Assembly: GCA_051747965.1 (NCBI GenBank)
Contig: JBNJGS010000004.1
Coordinates: forward strand, 11,088 to 75,087
Source: JAQIBY01 sp051747965
GTDB lineage: Bacteria > Bacteroidota > Bacteroidia > Bacteroidales > ML635J-15
Length of the DNA: 64,000 nt
Reading direction: 5' to 3'
This document shows positions 27,101-35,244 of the stretch, piece by piece. The stretch's first letter is position 1, and every line of letters starts with the position of its first letter. The position numbers were made by a program, and so were the translations under genes. The notes beneath the pieces were generated by a model. The model saw only the letters and a list, made by a program, of their open reading frames with translations. It had not been told where the DNA came from and did not search any database.

Positions 27101-27981
27101 ATGCTTGTTCAACTCCGGCGGTCAGGGATTCTGTCTACATTCATGTATGGCCCGGTCCGCCCAACAATTTTGTGTCTGATGTAGTGGCAGGTTGCCCGCC
27201 GCTTACAGTCAATTTTACAGAAACAAATGGTATAGATAATGCTGAGTTTGAATGGAATTTTGGAGATGATTCTTTTTCCCATGAACATCATCCCAGGCAT
27301 GTTTTCCGAAACAGCGGATATTATTCGGTTACATTAAAACTCACTGATGAAAACGGATGTACCAGAGTACGTGAGAAAGAAAATATGATCCGGGTATATC
27401 CAAAACCTGATGTGGAATTCTATCATGAGCCGGTAGAACCCTCAATTCTGAATCCTGAAGTTACGTTTTACTCGGTTTCATCACGGGTTGACAGCCTGTA
27501 TTGGTATTTTGGTGACGGAGATTCGTCAGAATACAGCGCTACCAATGTCAGACACCGGTATGGCGGAGTAGGGGAGTTCGAGGCAATGCTCATTGGTGAA
27601 AATGTGCACCATTGTTTTGATACAACATATAAAACAATCAATATCAGGGAAGCTTACTCATTTTATGCGCCTACATCATTTACTCCAAACCGTGATGGCA
27701 TCAATGATTGTTTCTCTGTTTGCGGACAGGGTATCGATCCCAATGATTTTGTCCTCAGGGTGTATGACCGATGGGGCGAGCTGGTATTTGAAACCACAGA
27801 ATATGATCATTCTGAAGGATGTGATGCATGCAATGATGGTTCCTGGGATGGCACCAATCAGGGCAACATCATGAAAGGTGACCATGTCCTGGAACAGGGT
27901 ATTTATGGCTGGATTTGTACATTTAAAGATAAATCCGGTATTGTCAATGAATACAGTGGAAAAGTGCGCCTGGTCAGGTAA
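24109..27981 (+). CDS. SprB-repeat surface protein with T9SS type B (CHU_C) tail
   Basis: A 1290-aa exported protein. After a signal peptide (1-19) comes a module at about 22-320 homologous to the whole mature part of the preceding 403-aa protein. About six SprB-type repeats follow (about 330-880; for example CYGNPNASIDINISGGTAPF), then PKD domains (FEWNFGDDSF, LYWYFGDGDS, about 1030-1180). The type B sorting domain is at about 1190-1290 (FYAPTSFTPNRDGINDCF to KVRLVR). From about residue 880 to the end it is also strikingly similar to the 1371-aa protein, pointing to duplication. A TAAGTTTG box at 24064-24071 could be its -7 element. Confidence 0.85.
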   Translation: MKKILLLTGFLILFVFVIAQDECNTAVDIPVELYSTCGEMALESIDLGTATPSTTAPDPACGNFVSGTTNDLWYSFTVPAGINTMAFHAFNSDVIPMPLMQDPSSPAMAIYSGTDCNNLNLLDCFESTGDFLENAEIHWNEVSGLTPGQTIYMRVWDEDNIDQQLFIAASVRLDFPEDECETSPELTTGGCNILSTAGPAQAPEDCGWNSSDNTIFYHFTVTADDSQPYTITAENGECTSNAGGLSDPEIQLAVWSWDGSDCSTVGGSPLSDPANNSGSYMGCANGTGTVTFSENLPPGDYILGMDGYSDLNGTSLCTYGFAAPFIEEALLVDLTTTDAICGESGSASISVVQSCTGTPDYNWSTGDTGNSVSGLTAGAYSVTVSDGGSCADTVINFNIIDDGDISVDISTSGNVCSGPFDATAEVTGADPALCDFEWSTSPVQTTQSVSGLTPGSYTVNVSFGTCHDSETVVVDYSDVQFNLTYDDGVCAGETAQASVNPTSGDAPFAYGWSTGDNTQSIDLNSSGAYSVTVMDDNGCTASETFSVDVFPAINLDADVNDNLCYGNPNASIDINISGGTAPFDFDWSNGENTEDISGLDAGTYNLTVTDANGCTSTGSWDISMPDELSFTFNEDTAICQGDDVLLQVNASGGTPPYNYHWSGMSGTTTDNLTVSPASSTTYAVSVTDDNACTTQEQSMEVEVSENMNLDISTTDALCHDACNGTAVADISGGIPPYSYSWNSDNNQEGGICAGTHNLTVTDAIGCSVSQVFQVDQPNPLTYNLYSNPASCSYSEDGLAWITVQGGVAPYSYFWENGMTTDSVDVGGGNHEVTVTDANGCFLELENFVDAPDPIQIEGVYNKNICINQPFSYYAAAIGGSGEYDFRYLVDGDTVAWSHKIEDVDSLTETTNFKLLVRDDNHCVATREFTVYVYPELNIGSFYADVDTICKGEPVQLFTEMTGGNGGPYNIYLNGEQIIPSPATVYPGESGYYHIRVTDACSTPAVRDSVYIHVWPGPPNNFVSDVVAGCPPLTVNFTETNGIDNAEFEWNFGDDSFSHEHHPRHVFRNSGYYSVTLKLTDENGCTRVREKENMIRVYPKPDVEFYHEPVEPSILNPEVTFYSVSSRVDSLYWYFGDGDSSEYSATNVRHRYGGVGEFEAMLIGENVHHCFDTTYKTINIREAYSFYAPTSFTPNRDGINDCFSVCGQGIDPNDFVLRVYDRWGELVFETTEYDHSEGCDACNDGSWDGTNQGNIMKGDHVLEQGIYGWICTFKDKSGIVNEYSGKVRLVR

Positions 27982-28090
27982 AATCTCCTGCTGAAAATAA
28001 TTATTCTTTATGGCAGGATTTCCGGCGGGATAAAGCTTTATTTGTTTTCAATGGAATAAAAAGTGATGGACTGCAGGTGAAATACAGATT

Positions 28091-28504
28091 TTAATCCCCT
28101 GTAGTTTCAAAATCCTTACTCAGCTTGTCGTCAAACTGCATGGTGTACAAAAGCCACGTTTCATCCGGCCTGTAAAGAATAATTTCAATCTTTACGGGTT
28201 GACGATCATATTTGAGCATATATGAATACCTGACAAAAGAATCTCCTACATTTTCTTTTCTGATGAGCTCTTCACCATAATACTCACCAAGAAGTTTGCG
28301 GGAGGTATTAAGCCGTTCTTTAATGCGGTCGATTCCTTCCTGATTCTTGTTGATGTAAGGATTTGTGGTAAAAATGTACTCAATGGCCTGGTCCGGACTC
28401 TTATCAAAGCTGTCAAAAAACGGCTCCAGAATATCCTCGGGTGATTTCTGGCCCATAGAAATCAACGGGATACTCAGGAGCAGCGTTATGATGATGTGTT
28501 TCAT
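28091..28504 (-). CDS. Small exported protein of unknown function, downstream of the ECF sigma gene
   Basis: A 137-aa protein with a signal peptide (MKHIIITLLLSIPLISMGQ). The mature part is alpha+beta and mildly charged (DILEPFFDSFDKSPDQAIEYIF; FVRYSYMLKYDRQPVKIEIILYRPDETWLLYTMQFDD), reminiscent in layout of NTF2-like or DUF3887-type exported proteins, but I do not recognise it securely. It starts 23 bases after the sigma gene stop, so the two are probably co-transcribed. It has no transmembrane or zinc anti-sigma motif, so it is not an obvious anti-sigma factor. Confidence 0.6.
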   Translation of the reverse strand: MKHIIITLLLSIPLISMGQKSPEDILEPFFDSFDKSPDQAIEYIFTTNPYINKNQEGIDRIKERLNTSRKLLGEYYGEELIRKENVGDSFVRYSYMLKYDRQPVKIEIILYRPDETWLLYTMQFDDKLSKDFETTGD

Positions 28505-28527
28505 AAAATGGATTTTTTACGAAACTA

Positions 28528-29118
28528 CTAAAAATTCGCAAGGTTCATGTGATGTTCTTCCATCAATTTACGCATGTTTATCAGGGCATATCTCATGCGC
28601 CCTAATGCGGTATTGATGCTCACTCCGGTTTGTTCGGATATTTCTTTGAAACTCATGTTCCCGTAATGGCGCATCAGTACAACCTGTTTTTGATCTTTTG
28701 GCAGTTTGTCAATCAAAAAGCGAACATCTTTTACCTTCTGATCTTCAATCATATGCTCTTCCACCGTGCTGTCTGAAAATTTGGGGGAATTCAGCAAATC
28801 AACTTCCGTATTATCGTTGGAGTAGGTGTTTTGATTTTTGTTTTTTCTGAAATAATCAATTGTCAGGTTGTGGGCAATTCTTATTACCCAGGAAAGAAAT
28901 CGACCTTCATCCTTGTATTTTTTCTTTTCCAGGGATTTGATAACCTTTATAAAGGTGTCCTGAAATAAATCATCAGCAACGTGGGAATTTTTGACAATCA
29001 AAAGTATATAGGTATATACTCTGTCTTTGTGGCGATTGATAAGTTCCTGAATGCAATCTTTGTCGCCTTTAACAAAACGCTCCACAAGCTCCTGGTCTTT
29101 TAGCCTGGTTAAATCCAT
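28528..29118 (-). CDS. ECF-family RNA polymerase sigma factor
   Basis: A 196-aa sigma-70 family factor. Region 2 (about 20-95) includes LFQDTFIKVIKSL and FLSWVIRIAHNLTIDYFRK, the core-binding and -10-recognition part. Region 4 (about 130-185) has LPKDQKQVVLMRHYGNMSFKEISEQTGVSINTALGRM, a helix-turn-helix. The linker between them is acidic. No adjacent FecR-type or transmembrane anti-sigma gene is present; the following gene encodes a small exported protein. A minus-strand TATCTTTG box (29230-29223) lies about 105 bases upstream. Confidence 0.88.
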   Translation of the reverse strand: MDLTRLKDQELVERFVKGDKDCIQELINRHKDRVYTYILLIVKNSHVADDLFQDTFIKVIKSLEKKKYKDEGRFLSWVIRIAHNLTIDYFRKNKNQNTYSNDNTEVDLLNSPKFSDSTVEEHMIEDQKVKDVRFLIDKLPKDQKQVVLMRHYGNMSFKEISEQTGVSINTALGRMRYALINMRKLMEEHHMNLANF

Positions 29119-29222
29119 ATGTTCTGTTTTTATTAGTTAAAAGCGTAAAGTTTGCGTTATAGGCGACCCTCCATTTTTGTGTTAAACTACGAATTAAACG
29201 TTTTTGTTCAAAAACTGTTGCA

Positions 29223-29230
29223 CAAAGATA
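29223..29230 (-). promoter_or_regulatory. Candidate -7 element for the ECF sigma gene
   Basis: On the minus strand this reads TATCTTTG, an exact TAnnTTTG match. A mirror copy, CATCTTTG, lies on the plus strand at 29251-29258 facing uvrA, so the intergenic region looks like a divergent promoter pair. No clear -33 elements were found. Confidence 0.4.
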
Positions 29231-29308
29231 AAAAAAATTATGGTTTTGTGCATCTTTGTACTTTTATTTTTACTATTATACCACACATCAAAAATTGTAC
29301 CATAACGA

Positions 29309-32086
29309 ATGAAAGAAAATAAAATACATGTAAAACGTGCCAGGGTTCACAATCTGAAAGAAGTCAGCCTTGATATTCCACACGACAAATTGGTGGTTGT
29401 CACCGGCTTATCCGGTTCCGGGAAGTCAAGTCTGGTATTTGATACCTTGTATGCCGAAGGCCAGCGCCGCTACATTGAAAGTTTGTCATCCTATGCACGT
29501 CAGTTTTTCGGACGTCTTTCCAAACCCGATGTTGACCTTATCAGCGGCATTCCGCCGGCAATTGCCATTCAGCAAAAAACCGGCACACGTTCATCGCGTT
29601 CTACTGTGGGAACCATGACAGAAATTTATGATTTTCTGAAATTGCTGTACGCCCGCATCGGAAAGACGTATTCTCCGGTCTCCGGAAGTCTTGTAAAAAA
29701 GCAGGATGTCAATGATGTTGTTGAGTATCTGGAAAGCAAGCCGGAAGAGAGCAAGGTGTACATTTGTTTCCCCATGGATATTGCAGGGGATAGAAAAGCC
29801 AACTGGATGGTGAATCTCAAAGAAAAGGGTTTCCGCAGATTGTGGCTGAACAGAAAAATCAGTAAAATCGATGAACTCGAACAGGAGAAGCTGGATAAAA
29901 AGCAGGTCTGTGTTGTACTTGACCGTCTGAAAAACCGGCATGACAAAACAACAAAAAGCCGTATCCGTGATTCTGCAGAAATGGCATTCAAGGAGGGTGA
30001 TAATCGCTGTACCATTGTAACTGAGACTGATGGGAAGTATAATCAGAAAAGTTTTTCAACTGTGTTTGAAGAAGACGGGATGCAGTTCGAAGAGCCCACT
30101 GAAAATATGTTTTCCTTCAACAATCCGGTAGGAGCCTGCCCCGAATGTGAGGGTTACGGCAGCGTGATTGGTGTGGATGAAGATCTGGTTATCCCTGATA
30201 AAAACCTGTCTGTCTGGGATGATTGTGTTGTTGCCTGGCGTGGTGACAAGATGAAAAAATGGAAAGACCAACTTATCATAAATGCTCCGAAAGTTGATTT
30301 TCCTGTGCACAGACCCTATATTGACCTGACAGAAGAGCAAAAGCAAATGCTGTGGGAGGGAAGCCCGGCTTTTCGTGGTATCCGGGATTTTTTCAAATAT
30401 CTTGATAAAAAGAAATATAAAATTCAATACCGTGTCATGTTGTCACGCTACAGAGGACGTACCAAATGCCCTGAATGCGGAGGTACGCGTCTGAAAAAAG
30501 AAGCCTCCTGGGTCAAAATCAATAAAACCAGTTTACCGGATCTGGTAAATCTGCCCATAGAAAAGCTGGCTGCACATTTTGATAACATTGCACTATCACA
30601 GAAGGAACATCAGATTGCAGACCGCATTTTACAGGAAATATCCAGTCGTCTTGAATTCATGATGAAAGTTGGCTTGCCTTATCTGACCATAAACCGCCAT
30701 TCATCTACCTTGTCGGGTGGAGAAACCCAGCGTATTAATCTTGTGACTTCTCTGGGAAGCTCGCTGGTAGGATCCATGTATATCCTTGATGAACCGTCCG
30801 TGGGCTTACATCCCAGGGATACCCATTTGCTTGTGGATGTTCTGAAAAAACTGCGTAACCTGCAAAACACAGTTGTGGTGGTTGAGCACGAGGAAGCCGT
30901 AATCCGTGAAGCCGATTACATTGTTGATATCGGGCCGGGTGCAGGTTACCTTGGCGGAGAAATTGTGTTTACCGGCTCATTGCCTGAATTGCTCAAAAGC
31001 AAACAGTCAATCACTGCTGATTATCTCAATCAAAAAAGACATATCGCATTGCCGGAAAAAAGAAAATCATGGCAACACAGTTTGTTGTTCCATGGCTTGC
31101 GTCAGAATAATCTGAAAATCGAGACTGTGGAGCTGCCTCTCGAAGTGATGTGTGTGGTGAGCGGGGTGAGCGGATCCGGCAAAAGTACCATGGTACGTGA
31201 TATTATCAGCCCCGTGATTAGCCGTAAGCTGGGAGACTATTCCCGCAAACCCGGCTTATATAAATCTGCCGGGGGGGCTTTTTCCATGCTGAACGATATA
31301 CAATACGTAGATCAGAATCCTATAGGAAAATCATCACGTTCAAATCCGGTTACTTACATCAAAGCCTGGGATGATATCCGGCATCTTTATGCTGAACAAA
31401 AGTTATCCGGTCTTAGAAAATACAAGCCTGCCTATTTTTCCTTCAATGTTGATGGCGGACGTTGCGAAACCTGTAAAGGGGAGGGGCAAATTAAGGTGGA
31501 AATGCAGTTTATGGCTGATGTGTATCTTACCTGTGATGAATGTCATGGAAAGCGGTTTAAAGAAGATATCCTGGAGGTTGAATTCCATGGCAAAAATATT
31601 AATGATTTGCTTGAACTTACCATCAATCAGGCAATTGAATTCTTTTCTGAAAGCTCAGGTAAATATGAAAAACATATTGTCAGATTGCTGGAAAATTATC
31701 AAAAAGTGGGTCTGGGATATCTGAAAATGGGACAGGCATCCAATACCCTGAGTGGAGGAGAAAGCCAGAGAATCAAACTGGCAAGCTATCTGAGTAAGGA
31801 AACAGCAGAACCAGGATTGTTCATTTTTGATGAGCCAACAACAGGTTTGCATTTTCATGATATTCACAAATTGCTGGATTCTTTGCAGCAACTCAAAAAT
31901 CGTGGTCATAGCATACTCATTATTGAACACAATCCTGAGATCATAAAATCTGCTGACTGGGTGATTGATTTGGGTCCGGAAGGTGGTGATAAAGGTGGCG
32001 AAATTGTTTTTGCCGGCTTGCCTGAAGATTTGGTGAAATGTAAGAAATCCTATACAGGAAAATATCTGAAAGATAAACTGAGCTAA
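29309..32086 (+). CDS. uvrA: UvrABC excinuclease subunit A
   Basis: A 925-aa DNA damage recognition ATPase of nucleotide excision repair. Walker A sites are GLSGSGKSS (about residue 33) and GVSGSGKST (about 623). ABC signatures are STLSGGETQRINLV and NTLSGGESQRIKLA, with Walker B segments ILDEPSVGLH and IFDEPTTGLH. The UvrB-binding region (about 130-255) is present. The second zinc site has CETC and CDEC pairs flanking FMADVYLTC. The first zinc site is incomplete: the usual CPxC before the FSFNNP segment is replaced by an acidic stretch, leaving only CPEC at about residue 280. Single gene with its own terminator. Confidence 0.95.
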   Translation: MKENKIHVKRARVHNLKEVSLDIPHDKLVVVTGLSGSGKSSLVFDTLYAEGQRRYIESLSSYARQFFGRLSKPDVDLISGIPPAIAIQQKTGTRSSRSTVGTMTEIYDFLKLLYARIGKTYSPVSGSLVKKQDVNDVVEYLESKPEESKVYICFPMDIAGDRKANWMVNLKEKGFRRLWLNRKISKIDELEQEKLDKKQVCVVLDRLKNRHDKTTKSRIRDSAEMAFKEGDNRCTIVTETDGKYNQKSFSTVFEEDGMQFEEPTENMFSFNNPVGACPECEGYGSVIGVDEDLVIPDKNLSVWDDCVVAWRGDKMKKWKDQLIINAPKVDFPVHRPYIDLTEEQKQMLWEGSPAFRGIRDFFKYLDKKKYKIQYRVMLSRYRGRTKCPECGGTRLKKEASWVKINKTSLPDLVNLPIEKLAAHFDNIALSQKEHQIADRILQEISSRLEFMMKVGLPYLTINRHSSTLSGGETQRINLVTSLGSSLVGSMYILDEPSVGLHPRDTHLLVDVLKKLRNLQNTVVVVEHEEAVIREADYIVDIGPGAGYLGGEIVFTGSLPELLKSKQSITADYLNQKRHIALPEKRKSWQHSLLFHGLRQNNLKIETVELPLEVMCVVSGVSGSGKSTMVRDIISPVISRKLGDYSRKPGLYKSAGGAFSMLNDIQYVDQNPIGKSSRSNPVTYIKAWDDIRHLYAEQKLSGLRKYKPAYFSFNVDGGRCETCKGEGQIKVEMQFMADVYLTCDECHGKRFKEDILEVEFHGKNINDLLELTINQAIEFFSESSGKYEKHIVRLLENYQKVGLGYLKMGQASNTLSGGESQRIKLASYLSKETAEPGLFIFDEPTTGLHFHDIHKLLDSLQQLKNRGHSILIIEHNPEIIKSADWVIDLGPEGGDKGGEIVFAGLPEDLVKCKKSYTGKYLKDKLS

Positions 32087-32090
32087 AAAA

Positions 32091-32132
32091 AATCTGCCTG
32101 ATAAAGCAAAGTGAGCTCTTATCAGGCAGATT
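32091..32132. terminator. Bidirectional terminator after uvrA
   Basis: A perfect 14-bp inverted repeat (32091-32104 and 32119-32132, AATCTGCCTGATAA and its complement) is bordered by an A run on the left and a T run on the right. It lies between converging genes. Confidence 0.85.
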
Positions 32133-32154
32133 TTTCAGGTGCTGTGTTGTGAAT

Positions 32155-32592
32155 CTATTCTTCTTCTTTTTCTTTCTCAGCGACTTCCTTTTCGTACTCT
32201 TCAATGGCCTTTTCATTGAGAATATCCTTGTCAACGAGAATATTGTACCACTGAATGATTTTTTTCATGTCGCCGGGATGCACCCTGTCTTTATCGTACT
32301 CAGGCAATACTTTTTCCATAAATCCGACAATTTCCTCTTTGGGTGATTTGTGACTCAAAACCTTTTCCCCATCGTACAATTCGAAAATATTGTTAAATAC
32401 TTCCACCAGGGGTTTCTCTTCATCATTGGTATAGATGGCAACATCCTCCAACGCACTGATTTGTGCAGAGGCAAATGCTGGAAATCTTTTTCCGTTGTCA
32501 AGTGATTCTACCACCAGGCTGTTTCTGGCCTGTGATACCATTTTGTATAGTCCGGGTTTGCCCCCGATTGCTAAAATTCCTTCCAGATACAT
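32155..32592 (-). CDS. DUF5606-like conserved protein
   Basis: A 145-aa soluble protein. The N-terminus MYLEGILAIGGKPGLYKMVSQ, with NSLVVESLDNGKRF and ISALEDVAIYT, matches the Bacteroidota-specific DUF5606 family as I remember it; the biochemical role is unknown. The C-terminal 25 residues are almost entirely Glu and Lys. It lies 34 bases downstream of the TerB-DnaJ gene and is likely the last gene of the nusB operon. Confidence 0.7.
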   Translation of the reverse strand: MYLEGILAIGGKPGLYKMVSQARNSLVVESLDNGKRFPAFASAQISALEDVAIYTNDEEKPLVEVFNNIFELYDGEKVLSHKSPKEEIVGFMEKVLPEYDKDRVHPGDMKKIIQWYNILVDKDILNEKAIEEYEKEVAEKEKEEE

Positions 32593-32626
32593 TTCTCTCT
32601 CTCCTTTTAGTTAATAAATCTTAAAA

Positions 32627-33337
32627 TTATGAAAAATTCTTTTGTGCTTTCAGGGTTTCGTAGGCTTCATTTACTTTTTGAAATTTTTCTGTTGCCGATT
32701 TCTGGAAATCTTCTCCCAGATGACTTACCTTATCGGGATGATACTTAACAGCCATTTTTCTGTATGCTTTCTTGATTTCATCTGGACTGGCTCCTGGTTC
32801 AATCTCCAGAATATTATAGGCTGCGTTTGTATCTTTTACAAACATTGACTTGATGGATGAGAAATCCTTTTGGTCTATTCGAAGAAAAGTGCTGATTTTC
32901 CGGATCATTTGAATTTCTCTTTCATCAGCTTGTCCGTCAGCCAGCGAAATATTAAACAGCAGATGAATCAACTGCAATCTTTCAGCATAGGGCATATTCC
33001 GCTGGATCTGCATACATACATCTTCCACAGGAATGTCTTTTTTCAGGACATCCCTGAGCATCATAATCGCATCAGATGCTTTTTCCGGTCCAAATGTGTT
33101 GTAAAAGAATTTTTTAACAAAATCCAGCTCGGATTTCAACACTTTATTGTCAGCTTTCATTACCGCTGCAACAAGAACAATCAATGCTGCTGCAAAATTT
33201 CCTCTGCTTGATTGTGGTGAAGTGATGCTTTTGTCCGAGTCAAAAAAACTGCCAACTGCAAAACCAAGAATCGCACCTATTGGTCCACCCAGGACAAAGC
33301 CCAGGCCTCCACCCAACCATTTTCCGTATTTAGCCAT
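32627..33337 (-). CDS. TerB/DnaJ-domain protein (DjlA-like)
   Basis: A 236-aa co-chaperone-like protein. A glycine-rich hydrophobic segment (about 8-30, GGGLGFVLGGPIGAILGFAVG) may insert in the membrane. A TerB-like helical domain follows (about 45-155; acidic motifs KADNKVLKSELDFVKKF and LADGQADEREIQMI). The C-terminal J domain (about 170-236) contains the HPD motif in MAVKYHPDKVSH. This TerB plus J layout matches DjlA. The start codon overlaps the end of coaE by eight bases, indicating translational coupling in the nusB operon. Confidence 0.85.
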   Translation of the reverse strand: MAKYGKWLGGGLGFVLGGPIGAILGFAVGSFFDSDKSITSPQSSRGNFAAALIVLVAAVMKADNKVLKSELDFVKKFFYNTFGPEKASDAIMMLRDVLKKDIPVEDVCMQIQRNMPYAERLQLIHLLFNISLADGQADEREIQMIRKISTFLRIDQKDFSSIKSMFVKDTNAAYNILEIEPGASPDEIKKAYRKMAVKYHPDKVSHLGEDFQKSATEKFQKVNEAYETLKAQKNFS

Positions 33338-33908
33338 AAATCAATGAATTATAAATATGTAATATTTGAGGTAAAACCTCATCCTTATTGTTGTTACTTA
33401 TCAAATATGTTGCCAGATTTTTATGTGTCTCCGGCTTTTTCTGGGATTCTACCCTTTCCATGACAGATGACAGGTCAGCATTATCCCGTTGCATTACCCG
33501 CTCAAGCCGTTCTTTTTCATCTGCAAGCACAAGGATGGTAGCATCCAGTTTTTTGTAAAATCCTGTTTCAAACATAATGGATGCTTCAACAAGTACCAGT
33601 GGTGCTGATTGTCTTGCTGCCCATTGTTCAAAATCTTTGTGTACGGCTGGATGCACAATATTGTTTACTTTCCTGCGTGCATTCTCATCATTAAAAATAA
33701 TATCAGACATCTTTTGCTTGTCAAGCCTGCCATCATGATAGACGTTTGTTTGCAATGCCTGGTTTATGGCTTGTTGCATTTCTTCTGAATGCATCAGTCG
33801 GCGGGCTTCAGGATCTGCATAATAAACAGGTACACCGAGAATTTCAAAAGCTCTTGCTATATTGCTCTTGCCACTACCTATGCCGCCTGCAAGTCCTGCT
33901 TTTTTCAT
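33330..33908 (-). CDS. coaE: Dephospho-CoA kinase
   Basis: A 192-aa kinase that phosphorylates dephospho-CoA at the 3' hydroxyl, the last step of coenzyme A synthesis. The N-terminus carries the P-loop GGIGSGKS, then PVYYADPEARRLM, where the Asp is the conserved catalytic residue. The lid region holds HPAVHKDFEQW, and VLVEASIMFETGFYKKLD is the Walker B-like segment. It overlaps ybbR by four bases (ATGA) and the TerB-DnaJ gene by eight. Confidence 0.92.
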   Translation of the reverse strand: MKKAGLAGGIGSGKSNIARAFEILGVPVYYADPEARRLMHSEEMQQAINQALQTNVYHDGRLDKQKMSDIIFNDENARRKVNNIVHPAVHKDFEQWAARQSAPLVLVEASIMFETGFYKKLDATILVLADEKERLERVMQRDNADLSSVMERVESQKKPETHKNLATYLISNNNKDEVLPQILHIYNSLIYG

Positions 33909-34897
33909 TCCTTCAATGATTTTTGCCGGATGAATTTTACACTTTCCTGATGCAGCCGAATGTGACTGACATATTCCGGATGTATTACGAGTTCAGGCTG
34001 CAGCTTATTGTCCCTGGCATCCTGGAAATCTGCACGAAGCCGGAAATCATCCTTGCTGATTTGTTTGTATTTGCTCACCGGTACCTGAAACGAGATCTTG
34101 ATGTCATTTGAAATAAGCTCTACATCAATGCTGTCAGGTATATTGATTACTTCTACCGGAACAGAGATTCCTGTTTCAGTGTATTTTTCAATATGGATGC
34201 TCAGCTTTACCCTTTGGGGGTCACAGACTATGTTTTCTGGTATTTCCAGAGGAATATGCCGGTTGATGTCACTGTTGATTTTCCCATAATCCATATTTTT
34301 GGTGAAAATGGTATCAATTGTATTGACAAGACGGCGTGAACCTGTAATTTCGACAGTGTCAGGTGTCAGAAACGGACCAGAGGTTACCATATACTGCCGG
34401 GCCGGCTTGAAATGGATGCGGGGGGAAACACATACCTTCTTTGTGATGGTCTTACTGACATATAGATGCAATGTGTCCGGCTTTATCTGGTTAAGATTGA
34501 GTTTCCCTTTAATGCGTTTATTTACTTCGGAGCGAATACTCCGTGAAGTAATAAAGTAATGATCATCATTGATTTTGCCGGGTACTGTTTTGTCTAAATT
34601 GATGATTAGGGGTGGCTTAGAGTGGTCAAGTTTGTAACTCAGAATATCATATCCGTGACCATGAATTTCAATGTCCAGCCTGGGGTTTTCACTTTTGTCC
34701 AGTTCAAGGCCGGATGGTAGATTTTTAAAAACAACAGGGTAGGTGATGTCGTGTACGTACTCCTTGTTAAGCGCGTTGAGCAGCCACAGAATAGTCGATA
34801 TAGCCAAAAATAAACCGAAAACCAGTGTTTTTCGGTTTATTTTGACCTTCATCAGTTTATCAAAAAGTTGCTTAAATCTGTTTTTGTCTTTATCCAA
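33905..34897 (-). CDS. YbbR-like domain protein, membrane anchored
   Basis: A 330-aa protein with one N-terminal transmembrane helix (about 22-44, TLVFGLFLAISTILWLLNAL) and an extracytoplasmic beta-rich remainder resembling YbbR repeats (YPVVFKNLPSGLELDKSE; ISVPVEVINIPDSIDVELI). In Firmicutes, YbbR (CdaR) regulates the diadenylate cyclase CdaA, but no cyclase gene is next door here; in Bacteroidota this gene usually lies between yajC and coaE. It overlaps coaE by four bases. Confidence 0.75.
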   Translation of the reverse strand: MDKDKNRFKQLFDKLMKVKINRKTLVFGLFLAISTILWLLNALNKEYVHDITYPVVFKNLPSGLELDKSENPRLDIEIHGHGYDILSYKLDHSKPPLIINLDKTVPGKINDDHYFITSRSIRSEVNKRIKGKLNLNQIKPDTLHLYVSKTITKKVCVSPRIHFKPARQYMVTSGPFLTPDTVEITGSRRLVNTIDTIFTKNMDYGKINSDINRHIPLEIPENIVCDPQRVKLSIHIEKYTETGISVPVEVINIPDSIDVELISNDIKISFQVPVSKYKQISKDDFRLRADFQDARDNKLQPELVIHPEYVSHIRLHQESVKFIRQKSLKE

Positions 34898-34905
34898 GCC
34901 GAATG

Positions 34906-35229
34906 CTATCTTGTTTGCTGTACACCAACAGGATTAACCGTGGATTTTTCAACTGATATTATGACGCCATCGGCAATTTCAAGATCAAAAGTGGTTTCTT
35001 TTACCGCTTTGATTTTACCGTGAATTCCGCCGGCAGTCAATACTTTATCACCTTTATCCAGGCTTTCGCGGAATTTGCGCATTTCTTTCTGGCGCTTCAT
35101 CTGTGGCCGGATCATAAAGAAATAAAATACCACCAGTATGAGTGCCAGAAAAATAAAGCTACTCCATTGTCCACCCTGATCGCCTGTAGCGTTTGGGTCC
35201 ATCATTAAAATAATTCCTAATAAATTCAT
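34906..35229 (-). CDS. yajC: Preprotein translocase subunit YajC
   Basis: A 107-aa protein with a single transmembrane helix (about 21-43, WSSFIFLALILVVFYFFMIRPQ) followed by the YajC signature RPQMKRQKEMRKFRESLDKGDKVLTAGGIHGKI. It is an accessory subunit of the SecDF-YajC complex. The Asp- and Asn-rich N-terminus before the helix is longer than in Escherichia coli. It lies eight bases upstream of the ybbR-like gene. Confidence 0.92.
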   Translation of the reverse strand: MNLLGIILMMDPNATGDQGGQWSSFIFLALILVVFYFFMIRPQMKRQKEMRKFRESLDKGDKVLTAGGIHGKIKAVKETTFDLEIADGVIISVEKSTVNPVGVQQTR

Positions 35230-35244
35230 ATGCTTTGTTTTTTT

